The notes: a model not told the origin generated them from the letters alone. Shown: positions 36,901-46,649, counted from the first letter of the stretch. The stretch: 54,852 nt of DNA from Nematocida ironsii (GCA_001642415.1 LTDK01000185.1:1-54852), one strand, 5' to 3'. A program made the numbers and translations.

Positions 36901-39685
36901 GTTCTCAAAAGGCTGTGAGCGTACAAATCTATTCATAGAGCGCTGGAAGGATATAATGAAATTAAAGGAGAAAAAGAACCCCAAGAATACAGATTCAAAT
37001 CCAGAAAGCAATAGTGACAACTTAAAAATAGTAGATGATAATAATAGGGTATTGGCAATAAGAGATTATAATGGTAGAGTATTGCCAATAAGAGATTATA
37101 ATGGACCTGGCTTACGAATAGCAAATGCTGGTAGTAATCCGCTACTGCAGGACTATGATTATAAAAAAGAAAACTGCAATTGCATAAAGCAGCTAACAGC
37201 GGATTGTGAATGCAGCAGTTCTTTGTTTGAGTATTACGATGGTGTAATTTATAATCCAAATCCCGTGTATGAGTTCTACTTGTATAACAGAATGCAAGTG
37301 GGAGTGGCACGAGAGAGTGAGTTATACTATCCTTGGAAAATATCCACTAAGAACAGTCAAGCCCGTATGGCAAAACTACTGGCGCTGTTTGATAGTTCGC
37401 TGGAAGAAAAACAAGAAGTTCCTCAACGCATCAAAGATGATTTGAATGCATCAGATAGGTTTATTCAGGAAATACTCTCAGAAGAGACCGACCATAGGGA
37501 GACCACACAATTCCTTATAGAAATACCAACATACAGTAATATTCCACCAGTAGTTATTAAACCAGCTAAAATGAGCAAAACCCAAAACTTGAGTTGCAGT
37601 GCAGACATATCCGATCATTATATAACCCCACCAGTGGTAGACACACAAAGAAAAGAAACAATAGTTCCCGGTGTGATAATGCGCATAGCAAGAAAAAATT
37701 ATCATATAAATTCAAGAAACACATCCGAAAAGAATGTAGATGATGAAGAATATATGTATAATGATATAAGCAGTTCTTGTGACTCTGATTACAAAGAAGA
37801 AAAAGAAGCAGAGGAGGCAGCCTACCGAGAAAAACAGAATGAAGTATATAACGAACTGTTGATAGAAGATCCAAGCACAGATGAGTTAATAGGCCCAGAT
37901 AAAGAGATAGAACGGTACAAAAATTTACTAGAATCTAAACAAAGAGAAATAATTGCAGATGAACTAAATAATTACATACCATTAAAAGAATTAGAGAATT
38001 CTAAGTTTAATTCTAAGTTTTATAGTGAGTATTCGGAGACTTTAAACAAAATAGATAAAATTAATGCATTAGAGTCACCTTCTATGCACGATGAAGTGAA
38101 GACTCTTATAAATAGCATTTTAATAGTGGTGATAGATCTACTAACAAAAAGTAGAAGAATAACCTATCTGGTGGATGATCCAACTATCTTTGATGTGAAT
38201 CATGCTGTATCTATATATAATTCTGATAAGTCAAAAGATGATCTGAATAAAATATCCCATGAAAAAGTATTGGATATTGTGATTGAATCTATGCAAAGAA
38301 AGAATTTAGAAATTTTATACCAATCAATACTAGGAATGTTTTACATGGAACTAGATTCAGAAATAGAAAGCGCACTTATAAAAGAGGGTTTGAAATTAAA
38401 TGAATACAGAAAAAAATATAAAAAACAATATAAAAAATATATTAACAAACAGAGAAGAAATGAACTATATACAGGAATGCTGCCAGCGCTTAAAGATGGT
38501 ATTCTAAAGAGCATGGAAACTTCAGAAATTTCAATACGCCTTTTTAGCATAAAAAATATTTTTCAATCTAATGATGATGAATGCATAAAGAATAACTCTG
38601 CTTTAGTGAATATGGATGACCATATTTTTAACATACAGAAGCGTGTAAAGCCTCAAAAAGATATCAAAGCTTCATCTAAAGAGAATAGTTATACCATGAA
38701 GATAAACAATATATTATCTAATTTTTTTAATTCTAATAGAGTGTTGTGTGTTTTTAATGAAAACAGATCATGCATATTTTATGGAGCTAATTCTAATTGG
38801 GGTCCGTATTTGTTTGATGATATATTCTTGCATACTCATGATGATCAACCTGCAGCAACCTCTCAGGCATCTACATCAAATCCAGAAGATAAATCTGCTT
38901 TTACATGTGGAATAATGGCATATGAACAGTTGTTTAAACCATTGCGATTCTATCCATTTAGCTCTTCTAGTAAATCGAAGGATGAAAAGGAAAAAAAGAA
39001 AGAAAGTTTATTAGAGGAAACAAAAAATCAACTTATAGGAATGGGCATAAATGTGCAGCTTTTAAATCCAGATTTCAACTTAGTAAATACTTATATAAAA
39101 AGATGGAAAGAGAAATTTTATAGGTCCAATAGTTATACAAGAGAAGAAAAACTTGTTTTATTACGGCAGTTAAGAATATTTATATTGACACAGGCGCAGA
39201 AAGATATACATAACTTCTCTTACTACCTTAGAGTGGCATTTAACTTGTTTAAAAACAAGATTGCAATTAAAAAGTGTTTAGAGGAGTTTAATACTATTCT
39301 TAATCAAATAGAATCTGAACGTGAATATTCTCAAGAGGAAAAAGATGATTTTTCAAATAAATATGAGAAAGCATTAGAAACTCTTATAAACCAATCATGG
39401 GTTTTTAGAAAGATTATAACCGAAAAAGGCAAAAAGCTAGGTTCATATGCGGGAATAGAGAATATAAAAAAGTGGGAATTTATAATAAGAATGACAAAGA
39501 GTTCTATAAATTCTCGCTTAAACAATAATAGATTAGAAATGGAGAAAAATACACCAAAATACATTATAAACCAAGTAAGAGGGCTTTTACGAGAAACAAC
39601 AATTATACGAAACACTAGTATACAGGAGTTGCTATCTCAAGCAGTGGATGAGAATCCTATAACAGATTCATCCACAGATGCATAA
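33857..39685 (+). CDS. giant protein with widely split RING-type C3HC4 ligands
   Basis: A 1942-residue frame without a signal peptide of its own. Cysteines near the start (C48-P-I-C51) and near the middle (C898, H900, C903, C906, then C939, C942) together supply all eight ligands of a RING finger, the zinc fold of many ubiquitin ligases. MPCGHLLCYVC and CILCRQ are textbook RING halves, but ~846 residues separate ligand 2 from ligand 3, instead of some tens. A further cysteine cluster (CNC, CEC) lies near residues 1113-1124. The rest is polar, coiled-coil-like and acidic in places. The first ATG (33857) lies inside the upstream gene, and the frame is open back to 33797, so this may be the 3' part of a larger, frameshifted gene. 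Nematocida displodere is reported to have a large secreted family with RING domains; this could be a relative. Confidence 0.72.
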   Translation: MAGELETYKNCTENPTLRQMYTRLMALNQVKSPLQIVELDCIEDSYKCPICQSSSLIKENIEISKTHAENLKKVLLKLEKYKPSMNSRSKEEISLHEKIRIAEEYAAFAIDTQNLLASLSTYDIQKILNLAKDIYKMPENELINKFNSTIADEHLLFKKSTGQSPIEITRSRILARKENITKKLLNHINLTEQNRRKLEKLEIDDMWEVAWFLSDILDDNYIESWENYTSEQLNYIIREAAMLNTRKVLDMPELNRQLPNIECWIGELCDVGSDLAFYAGKKLLNYIKEHSAEYPKTAEEQNQLFTSVFITPLNSVMEDVFKERDEKKLLKLPNDTTEKAKIIMTNLYIDWISNIQSGKYADEERNTDKCIFDSVKEVYPAIIAAVITWMESQVFSPVFRLVDVDKLDILDIKELDDQLNDTKSNIFNMFTDDSYEIAKKLNYPFELLLPRVKKVKLMQKIIPSRKAKSDEIFYKIQKLNIIIESRREYSKNQSNELKSNINHQHDNNQRSNSYQGSISMNYENGSYEGTMNEFDGINNAEFQVNTADSVPIFQDDSDLLLSMPEPEQFVVESTPISLVEHHSDNDVGDHWNNSREHHLGSSELNTADGFDPKLPGWDIKLQWKTHVDNLSIDYTIRKYFKILMNRSPTLFYRSNYFAWPFTEAKDIPSQFTTVTEDIEEEYTELIKKILVVIKKIQIEQMMFNHNQHVIEMIYDELFNMINGNQIKRLAKHILKDYGYIKAVDQKIITNLNNVSVALKEYNRLMKDKTLKEQQLINIYKEKTARMLASILNKASMDAWNEAKNTDKNQTTKPSTQEEKSSFYTMKNKTYGAYKEHIKNRPSADWVEGCSRDVSTILQNVLHGKVAYNGLRARSGLRSSADKKEQKRPKRKLLVIMPCGHLLCYVCATHHQNTQHLGRNRSINLDIARSEYPLTNHTTCILCRQKTKSYEYTTILEDDYDLAVESGQKYTLWNALFRYVGHIPLNIIDKDSTLVRSHVYEKDALDRKLVYVDGRQFSKGCERTNLFIERWKDIMKLKEKKNPKNTDSNPESNSDNLKIVDDNNRVLAIRDYNGRVLPIRDYNGPGLRIANAGSNPLLQDYDYKKENCNCIKQLTADCECSSSLFEYYDGVIYNPNPVYEFYLYNRMQVGVARESELYYPWKISTKNSQARMAKLLALFDSSLEEKQEVPQRIKDDLNASDRFIQEILSEETDHRETTQFLIEIPTYSNIPPVVIKPAKMSKTQNLSCSADISDHYITPPVVDTQRKETIVPGVIMRIARKNYHINSRNTSEKNVDDEEYMYNDISSSCDSDYKEEKEAEEAAYREKQNEVYNELLIEDPSTDELIGPDKEIERYKNLLESKQREIIADELNNYIPLKELENSKFNSKFYSEYSETLNKIDKINALESPSMHDEVKTLINSILIVVIDLLTKSRRITYLVDDPTIFDVNHAVSIYNSDKSKDDLNKISHEKVLDIVIESMQRKNLEILYQSILGMFYMELDSEIESALIKEGLKLNEYRKKYKKQYKKYINKQRRNELYTGMLPALKDGILKSMETSEISIRLFSIKNIFQSNDDECIKNNSALVNMDDHIFNIQKRVKPQKDIKASSKENSYTMKINNILSNFFNSNRVLCVFNENRSCIFYGANSNWGPYLFDDIFLHTHDDQPAATSQASTSNPEDKSAFTCGIMAYEQLFKPLRFYPFSSSSKSKDEKEKKKESLLEETKNQLIGMGINVQLLNPDFNLVNTYIKRWKEKFYRSNSYTREEKLVLLRQLRIFILTQAQKDIHNFSYYLRVAFNLFKNKIAIKKCLEEFNTILNQIESEREYSQEEKDDFSNKYEKALETLINQSWVFRKIITEKGKKLGSYAGIENIKKWEFIIRMTKSSINSRLNNNRLEMEKNTPKYIINQVRGLLRETTIIRNTSIQELLSQAVDENPITDSSTDA
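33923..33934 (+). repeat. 12-base direct repeat, copy 2 (gene junction)
   Basis: Second AGGCTAATGGCA. It overlaps the TAG stop of the gene at 30013-33924 and offers a second in-frame ATG for the downstream gene, 24 codons after the first. Confidence 0.85.
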
Positions 39686-40248
39686 GTTCTTAAATAAGTT
39701 TTTTAGAAATTTATATAAGGAAAGAAATACTACAATTACCAACTACACCATAAACATTTAATTGTTAATAATTACAGGAATATTCTATAATTTTACAATT
39801 ACTGCTAATACTGTACTAAAGTATAGGTTTATACTTATTACATGTACGTGTTAGTATACTAAATATTATTCTAATGTGGTATTTACAGTAAATATCACTG
39901 AAAGTTTAAATATTGAAAATAATTCATATGTGAATTAATACCGATTTAATAAAATCAGACAATTAAAGAATCTCTAGCAATTCACTGGATATAAATTTTA
40001 TATTCACTGGGTTATTTTTAGAATATTATTATTTCCAAATTTTATTTTTAAAGTATATTCGTGTGCATATTAGTAAATAATTTATTCTTTACACATTTTT
40101 ATAATAATATAGAAGATAAATGTACAAAAAGCAATACTTATTTCTGTAATTATTTTATAAATATAGAAAAAAGTTAGAAAGTGGATATTTATAGATTAGT
40201 ATTATATTGGGACATTCCATTAGAAATGTATTATGAACAAGAATCTGG
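39686..40248. other. AT-rich spacer between convergent genes
   Basis: About 560 bases downstream of the RING-type gene and of the gene on the other strand. No feature seen. Confidence 0.6.
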
Positions 40249-42873
40249 TCATGTGTGGTTGGTTATTCCAGAAAATATGTGTGTAATCAATTTGTCTAAT
40301 GCAGAGTGTGATTCATCTGTTTTTTCAGTATTAAATACGCTGTGGTAAGAAATAGCTCTATCCTTAAAAATAGAGAGTGCGCTGTTTTTTGGTCCTATAA
40401 TTATTGGAAGTGCATCAAGAAGCCCGCATTCTATTGAAACAACCTGTGATGCGTATAATGCAGAGAGTGCAGAAATGCATGCTAAAATATGCACAATTGT
40501 ATCCAATCTTCCCCACTTATCACTTTTAAGCTGTGTATGCATCTTCTCGTATGCACACGCGATGTATATAAACACTGCTGAAAATAGTGGAATATTACAT
40601 CCTATTAATACGTGGCCTAGTTCAGTGTATCCAGCTGCCATGCATACTGGAATTGCCAAAGACATAAGTATGCCCAAAATATAACAGCTATATTTAAACA
40701 GGTTGGATACAGTATATTTATAAGAATACGCGTATCGCCTTATGGCCTTAGAGTATGTTGATAGAATTCCTAAAATAGAAAGTGTGCCTAGCACTATATA
40801 TATAATTTGGATTAAATATAGGTTTTCAGTTAAATCACTTGCACGTAATAATACATCAATTGAGTAAAGAGATATAAGACCGATTATAAAGCTACTGATC
40901 AAATTAAATGCAAATATCACTGTCTTAGTTTCATACCCCATTTTAATAAATAGAGCTCTGAATATGCCAGAGAAGAAGACTATAAATGGAATAAGTGCAA
41001 AAAACAATGTACCATCTATAAGAATGGCAAAAATACTTGCAGAAATAACGGAAAGAGAAGAAAAGAGTGGTAGAAATATCTTTCTTCCCATGTTTAGCCT
41101 TTCCAATAAACAGGAAAGAAGAAACTGCTTCTTGTTTGGGGATGCTGGATGTACGCAGTCATAAAGGACACTGGATACAGAGACTGCCTCGTTTCCTTTT
41201 AAATTTATTCCTTTGAAGTAAACAGTTGCTTGGGGATGTACATACTTCTCTATCAGAATACTGGCTTCATTCAGCAGGATTGGATCAATGATCATGTTTA
41301 TGGTTGTAGCACTACAGAAATAGCAGGCATCTTTGTACTGTACATTGTCTGTCAGATAAACTATACTATCCTCTTCTGCATATCCTATTTCAACTGTACA
41401 CACATCCAGGTTAACATCCCCATCATCCTCTGGCTCAATTATTCGCATGGGAATAGTTTTATCGTGCATTATGTGTATGAGCGGATGAAGATTCATCAAT
41501 AACAGGCTTTCTGGCACGGCATGCGCAGAGTCATGTACACTCATAAACTGATGTATTCTGCTATACTTGTCTCTGTGGTACTTCCAATACTGCCTGTTAT
41601 CATCTCGATTTCTGGAATGGCAAGTGAGCAAATACGGCACAGGGTATCTGTACATCATAAAAGAATTGTTTAATTCGTTGAATACTTCACATATTTTATG
41701 TATTTCGTCCCGTGTGTTTCTTATATTAATAGAAGTCTGTAAATTTTTAAATAGTGTCTTTGTTAGCTCAAACGCCTCTTCTGATGCCCCGCAGTTAATA
41801 AGCAGATGAACATTCAAAATACTGTAGAAATATTCTGTAAATTCACTTAGAGGCATAACATAAGTAGTGTTTCTATCGTACAACTTACTAATAATTGCAA
41901 GAACTGTTTTTAGCTCTTCCATGCTCATGTTCTCATCTAGTATCAAAAGAGACAGAAATGCTTTGTCCATTGCTTTACAAAATCTCTCCTCATCCCACTC
42001 TTCTATGGTATAGCTCTTTACAGTATTTATGAAATTCTTTACTTTTTCTCTATAATTAATATGAGTGCACTGGTAGTCGTACAATAAAAGATAGCAGAGC
42101 TGGCTTTCTATCTGACTAGTCATTTTGTTCAAATCATTTCTAGATTTTTGATAGAAAATTTCAATAACGGAATTTAGCAAAATACTCTTTTTTTTCTGGA
42201 GGGGAATAAGATACTTGTTCTTAAACTGTAAAATGTATTCCTTTCTTTTTCTGGGCGGCTTGGGCGGTGCATTTCGGGTTAATTCGTATTTTCTGCTATT
42301 TAAAATAATTTGTAGAGTTTCAGTATGCTGTCTTATGATTTTTCTAAATTCTTCTGCCATTCTAAGCTGAGAAATCTTCTCTTTCTGAAGAAATTCTTTA
42401 TGTTCCAGCTCTAGCTGGAATAATTTGCTTATTTCGTGCACTTCATGATTTGCCCTTTTTATTTCTTGGTCTACGTTCTGGTCTGTGCTTCTTTTTATAC
42501 TCTTTAACTCGCTTACTTTTTTTGTTAATTCCTGGAGCCGTCTTAGGTATATAGTGACAGTGTCTGCTGAAATTTGTATTTGGTCTTTCGTGTCTACTAA
42601 TTGCCCATATATATCCAGTGCTATCCTGTTTTTACTTTCTGTTATAGAATCTGTTTCATCAGAACATACCCTTTCATTTATACTAATCATATTTCTTCTA
42701 TCTATATCCAAGAGCTTTAAGACATCCTCAATATCTGCATGTGACAGGACTTCATCCGTTAAACTCTGTGGATTCTCTTCGTAGTCATCCATTACAGTGC
42801 AGTTATACGGGAAAAGACTGGATAGTACTTTTACTGTCTGTATCAAAAACAACAGAGAGATGCGAACCTTCAT
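40249..42873 (-). CDS. signal-peptide, coiled-coil and polytopic membrane protein; unknown family
   Basis: An 874-residue protein. Residues 1-20 look like a signal peptide (MKVRISLLFLIQTVKVLSSL), followed by acidic sequence. Residues ~75-200 are predicted-looking coiled coil (long Lys/Glu/Gln heptads), ending with a proline-rich basic motif APPKPPRKRKEY that resembles an SH3-binding site. A helical domain spans ~205-590. From ~600 to ~810 there are about eight hydrophobic segments with short polar links, so the C-terminal third is a polytopic membrane domain. The family is unknown; I suggest a surface or internal-membrane protein with a large ectodomain. It borders the accessory region. Confidence 0.7.
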   Translation of the reverse strand: MKVRISLLFLIQTVKVLSSLFPYNCTVMDDYEENPQSLTDEVLSHADIEDVLKLLDIDRRNMISINERVCSDETDSITESKNRIALDIYGQLVDTKDQIQISADTVTIYLRRLQELTKKVSELKSIKRSTDQNVDQEIKRANHEVHEISKLFQLELEHKEFLQKEKISQLRMAEEFRKIIRQHTETLQIILNSRKYELTRNAPPKPPRKRKEYILQFKNKYLIPLQKKKSILLNSVIEIFYQKSRNDLNKMTSQIESQLCYLLLYDYQCTHINYREKVKNFINTVKSYTIEEWDEERFCKAMDKAFLSLLILDENMSMEELKTVLAIISKLYDRNTTYVMPLSEFTEYFYSILNVHLLINCGASEEAFELTKTLFKNLQTSINIRNTRDEIHKICEVFNELNNSFMMYRYPVPYLLTCHSRNRDDNRQYWKYHRDKYSRIHQFMSVHDSAHAVPESLLLMNLHPLIHIMHDKTIPMRIIEPEDDGDVNLDVCTVEIGYAEEDSIVYLTDNVQYKDACYFCSATTINMIIDPILLNEASILIEKYVHPQATVYFKGINLKGNEAVSVSSVLYDCVHPASPNKKQFLLSCLLERLNMGRKIFLPLFSSLSVISASIFAILIDGTLFFALIPFIVFFSGIFRALFIKMGYETKTVIFAFNLISSFIIGLISLYSIDVLLRASDLTENLYLIQIIYIVLGTLSILGILSTYSKAIRRYAYSYKYTVSNLFKYSCYILGILMSLAIPVCMAAGYTELGHVLIGCNIPLFSAVFIYIACAYEKMHTQLKSDKWGRLDTIVHILACISALSALYASQVVSIECGLLDALPIIIGPKNSALSIFKDRAISYHSVFNTEKTDESHSALDKLITHIFSGITNHT

Positions 42874-43239
42874 TTTTACTTTAGCCTAAAATATTTTACT
42901 TAAATCACTTTGTCTGTTAATTAGAATATTAATTACCTTAAATAGTAATTTACTTAATTGAGTAATTTCAGTATACTTTAGTAAATACCCAGAAATTCTA
43001 TAAAACAGTTATACATACATAAATTAGCCGAGAAGCAAACTGAATATATCTACTAGATGGTATAAAATAAAAGAACTCTTCATTCAGATTACTAAAATAT
43101 TCTAACATATACTGTTTATGTTATTTTTGGGTTATGTCATATTCAAAACAAACATAAGCACATAAATGGCTGCTTAGTGGCAGTCTTTACGCTTATAATA
43201 ATAAATAATATAGCAACACTTAAGTTTTATTTCATAAAA
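42874..43239. other. AT-rich spacer
   Basis: 366 bases between the start of the polytopic gene and the end of the pyrophosphatase gene. No feature seen. Confidence 0.6.
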
Positions 43240-44106
43240 TCATTTTATATAATAGAACTTGCCGGTCTCTGCTGGTGCATCTGCGTCCTTATGTGGCTGG
43301 CCAGAAGGCGTGAACTCATTGGGCTGGTAGTTGAGTGAGTCTGCCAGGGTAGAATTAATTAGAGATATGCCAGTGTGCGATTTTTCTTTAATTAATGTAT
43401 TCCAGTGCTCATTTGTTTCTTTGATTATTTCCACTGCTTCTTTTGCTGTGTAGTACTTCTCATCGTTGGCAAATTCATTTTTACTCCCAGAGTTATCTGG
43501 CTTATCTGCTACTTTGTAGTTTCTAAACCACTCTCTGGTTGCTTCTAATAGCCCTGGCTTGTACTTCTCAATGTCCTCTAATGAATGTATTTTGTCAAAC
43601 ATCTCATCTTCGGTGTTCAGAACAAGAATCTTCCAGTCACACTCTCCCCCATCAATCATGGCAATTGCACCAAGTACTTTGGCTTTATATACTTCTCCTG
43701 ATGAAATAATCCTATCTCCTATCTCAATAGCATCAATTGGATCGTTATCTCCTTTGATTCCTGTTCTAGTGTCTGCCACTTCTGTACTTTCCCATGTCTG
43801 CGGAATTGCTCCATAGTTCCATATGTATCCTTTCATTGGATACATATTCTTAACAAATCTTACATTTCCATTCTTTACATCCTGCTTTATAGGATTGTAC
43901 TCAAGCTCTTTGTTGATTTCTTTCTTTGCATTGGTAAACCTTGGAATTTCATTCACTACATTCACTAATTTAAATCCATCTTCTGTTGCAGGAATATCAT
44001 GAAATGGTGAGATTACCTTTCCATCTTTTGTTATGTATGTTGTATGTTCTGTAGTGTATTCTGTCCCGAATTTTAATACTCCGTATGGTGCGCGTAATAA
44101 ATCCAT
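43240..44106 (-). CDS. IPP1: inorganic pyrophosphatase
   Basis: A 288-residue family I soluble pyrophosphatase that hydrolyses PPi to phosphate with Mg2+, pulling biosynthetic reactions forward. The signature DNDPID with its metal-binding aspartates is present after RTGIKG. Other family features: PRFTNAKKEI near the substrate site, MKGYIWNYGAIPQTWE, and the eukaryotic-length N-terminal strand YGVLKFGTEYTTEHTTYI. I use ATG 44106 because the frame upstream begins with TTG and runs into the neighbour; that leaves only 8 bases between the stop of the GTPase gene and this ATG. The tight tandem spacing fits genome compaction. Confidence 0.95.
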   Translation of the reverse strand: MDLLRAPYGVLKFGTEYTTEHTTYITKDGKVISPFHDIPATEDGFKLVNVVNEIPRFTNAKKEINKELEYNPIKQDVKNGNVRFVKNMYPMKGYIWNYGAIPQTWESTEVADTRTGIKGDNDPIDAIEIGDRIISSGEVYKAKVLGAIAMIDGGECDWKILVLNTEDEMFDKIHSLEDIEKYKPGLLEATREWFRNYKVADKPDNSGSKNEFANDEKYYTAKEAVEIIKETNEHWNTLIKEKSHTGISLINSTLADSLNYQPNEFTPSGQPHKDADAPAETGKFYYIK

Positions 44107-44114
44107 GTTTATTT

Positions 44115-44705
44115 TTAGCAGCAATAGAAAAATTTAAATCCTTTCTGTGACGATGTTTCCTTTTGATGCTTTATGATGTAATTCCCTATTTCAGAGAAGG
44201 TCTCTTTTATGTTCTTTTTTGTCAGCGCAGAGCACTCTGAAAAATACTTGGCACCTATTTTCTGGGCAAGGGCTTTTCCTTCTTCTGTGCTCACATACTT
44301 CTCTGCCTGAGAGGGCGATGCATTGTCTCTTATATCTGCCTTTAAGCCAACTAAAAAGTACGGAACGTTCTTACACAAATTCTGTATTTCAGTCAGCCAC
44401 TTTTCTTCTATATTCCCTAGCCTGTCTTTCTTTTCAATTGAGTAGCATATAATAATTAAATTTGCATTGCTGTAAGAAAGTGGCCGCAGTGCATCATACT
44501 CATCCTGCCCAGATGTATCCCATAGAGTTAGTACAACCTCTCCTGCATCTAGTACTTCCTTCATAACAAAATTATCCACAATAGTGGGGACATAGTCTTT
44601 AGGGAATATCCCTGATTTGTAAACTTCCAGCATGCATGTCTTACCACATGCACCATCTCCAATTACTACAACTTTTGCTCTATATGCGTCTTTCTTCTTA
44701 GCCAT
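44115..44705 (-). CDS. Rho-family small GTPase
   Basis: A 196-residue GTPase that would control actin and polarity. G1 GDGACGKT (16-23), switch I YVPTIVDNF with Thr41, G3 DTSGQ (63-67) and the SECSAL G5 region are Rho-type. G4 reads LKAD, a departure from NKxD/TKxD. The protein ends in Tyr-Cys-Cys, not a CaaX box, so any lipid attachment would be of the double-cysteine kind seen in Rab proteins. The start is ATG 44705 (MAKKKDAYRAKVVVIGDG); the longer frame to 44846 begins with GTG and adds a hydrophobic leader absent from the family. An ADF/cofilin gene lies upstream on the same strand, another actin gene. Confidence 0.88.
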   Translation of the reverse strand: MAKKKDAYRAKVVVIGDGACGKTCMLEVYKSGIFPKDYVPTIVDNFVMKEVLDAGEVVLTLWDTSGQDEYDALRPLSYSNANLIIICYSIEKKDRLGNIEEKWLTEIQNLCKNVPYFLVGLKADIRDNASPSQAEKYVSTEEGKALAQKIGAKYFSECSALTKKNIKETFSEIGNYIIKHQKETSSQKGFKFFYCC

Positions 44706-45006
44706 AAAAGTTCTCCTAGTTTCTTGAATATACAGAGATAAAATAAATAAACCAATGATTTCACAAATCCATAAAATACCATGGCCACTTAAGAAACCAA
44801 TCACATCACAGTAGACTCTACGAATAGTTAACCCCAGGCTATGCACCTTTCATTATACAAATTATCTATAAGCATTTATTGCATAAATACCAGAAAATTC
44901 TTCCTTGCATGCAGTGAGTATATATATTGTAGTATACATATGCAGTGACAGTGTAAAGCTGTATAATACAGCAAATATTAATGCAGCACTTAAAATTCCT
45001 TATTTA

Positions 45007-45477
45007 TTATGCTTTCTTAAGATTTAAGCAGATTTGCTTCATATTTTCATAATTTAGATCGTCATAATGGTTTATCTGCACAAGCTTTACTGCAGTCTTA
45101 AGACTTCCAACAAACTGCTGAAGGTGGAAGGAGTACAAAAACTTTTCCTTTACAGTAAATCCGTCGGGAATTAATGTAAACAAGAATAGAACAGACCGTG
45201 GACTTCCGTCCTGGTGGTGCGCCTCAAAATCAAACAGGGCATAGCAGCATCCATAATCCTTTACCTGCTTTTTGAACATTTCAAATTGCGCCTGCAGGTC
45301 ATTCTCTTTTTTTACTGTGTACTTATCTAAGGCTGTTGGGTTGTCTTTTAACTCCTTTATCTCGTATTTAGAAGTATCTGACCCCTGGAACCTAAATACC
45401 ATATATAATAACTCTTTTGTTCTTACTTTTTCTATGCTCTCTAATACTGTATTGAAATTCTCTCCAACCTCTGCCAT
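45007..45477 (-). CDS. COF1: ADF/cofilin actin-depolymerising factor
   Basis: A 156-residue single ADF-H domain protein that binds and severs actin filaments. The core shows YALFDFEA...DGSPRSVLFLFTLIPDGFTVKEKFLYSFHLQQFVGSL, close to the cofilin pattern D-G-S-x-R-S-K-L then W-x-P-D then K-x-K-M-x-Y-A-S. The long actin-binding helix is recognisable although the usual Met/Ala are replaced by Phe/Ser. The length matches the family. It is the next gene upstream of the Rho-type GTPase on the same strand, about 300 bases away. Confidence 0.88.
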   Translation of the reverse strand: MAEVGENFNTVLESIEKVRTKELLYMVFRFQGSDTSKYEIKELKDNPTALDKYTVKKENDLQAQFEMFKKQVKDYGCCYALFDFEAHHQDGSPRSVLFLFTLIPDGFTVKEKFLYSFHLQQFVGSLKTAVKLVQINHYDDLNYENMKQICLNLKKA

Positions 45478-46322
45478 TTGTTTGTGAAAAGAAAAAAAGA
45501 GTGTTCCTAAATAGTTACAGAATACAATTGGCTCCTTCCAGCTGGTAGTTTCATTGAAAATATCTGCTTTAATATACCGCGCATAGAGAATTTTATTCTT
45601 ATGCCTTGTCTATATTGGAATATACAGTAAGTACAAATAACCCCATATATTCCATTATTCTATATAAAAATATTCATATATCTGATACATTCATATGACT
45701 TGATACAAATATTCTATTATTACCCCCACTGAAACACAAAATACTAGAATTTCTTTGTAGCACTCTGGCTTAACTTAAAAATATACATTTGTTCCCATAT
45801 ACAGCATAAAATACCTGATATTTCAGTAAATATATATTATTGTATATAAATAGATTATTTTATTATTATTACTTCTTATATCTTCAGATTTTTTCTGTTT
45901 ATTTCCTTTCGGCCTATTTCAATACAAAGTTTTTTCTTATTGAGGGGTTCTTCTATTTATATTTCGGATTGTTTCTGGGCATTCTATTAATTTTATATTT
46001 TAAAATTTGAATTTATTTGTATTAGTACCTTAAATAGGTGATATTAAATAAATATATTATGTAAATCAGTGGAATAATTCGAAAATTCTTAATTAAATCT
46101 AATAATTATTTAATTTTAACATTTTTTATCCCCTACAATATCCGAGTAGATACAAAAACAATATTAATTCGGATAAGCAATATTGGGATGGGCGACTTAT
46201 TCTTTTGTTATAGAAAGAATATTTCTTGTTGTATTTAGTCTATTTATACAGTAATATTTATAATTACTCAATATATAATGGTATGCTCTGGTGTTTCATG
46301 CACCATAAAGGCACATTCTTAT
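45478..46322. other. 845-base AT-rich spacer
   Basis: No convincing gene or RNA. A few C/G-containing patches (for example ATTTCGGATT near 45960) are one base off the TAACCCGAAAT motif. The length is unusual for the housekeeping part. Confidence 0.55.
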
Positions 46323-46649
46323 TTAGTTATACTTTCTTTTTTTCTTCATTGCTTCTATCTTCTCTTGTTTGGTTTCTTTCTTTTTCTTAAGAATTATACC
46401 TTGCTCTCTGAGACTTTCTCTTGTCTTGACTATTTCTATGGCTTCTCTTGTTTTAACTACTTTTTGATGTCTGTACGGAGTATTTCTCTTTTTTTCTTTT
46501 AGACCAACCTCTTTCAGAGAATCTCTTAAACACCGAATTGTTTCACTTCCACCAATTCTCTGGGCGGCATATTTTCTCAGCTCTGGAATAATCTCCTTGA
46601 TTCGCTCATTTGGGAAACTGCCAGGCCGTTTTCCATTTATTCTTTTCAT
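46323..46649 (-). CDS. small, very basic helical protein of unknown function
   Basis: A 108-residue protein, rich in Lys and Arg, with no signal peptide. It begins MKRINGKRPGSFPNERI and ends in a Lys-rich tail (KKKKET...MKKKRKYN). A short internal repeat appears: KVVKTREAIE then EIVKTRESLRE. The profile suits a ribosome-assembly or nucleolar RNA-binding protein, inferred from composition only. The start codon is 14 bases from the divergent start of the cap methyltransferase gene. Confidence 0.7.
   Translation of the reverse strand: MKRINGKRPGSFPNERIKEIIPELRKYAAQRIGGSETIRCLRDSLKEVGLKEKKRNTPYRHQKVVKTREAIEIVKTRESLREQGIILKKKKETKQEKIEAMKKKRKYN

Noticed and set aside
36933..37310. 125-codon frame on the minus strand
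   Set aside because: Antisense to the RING-type giant gene; no start context or family features.
44706..44846. Hydrophobic leader on the Rho-type GTPase
   Set aside because: Begins with GTG, is absent from the family, and ATG 44705 gives a standard Rho start.
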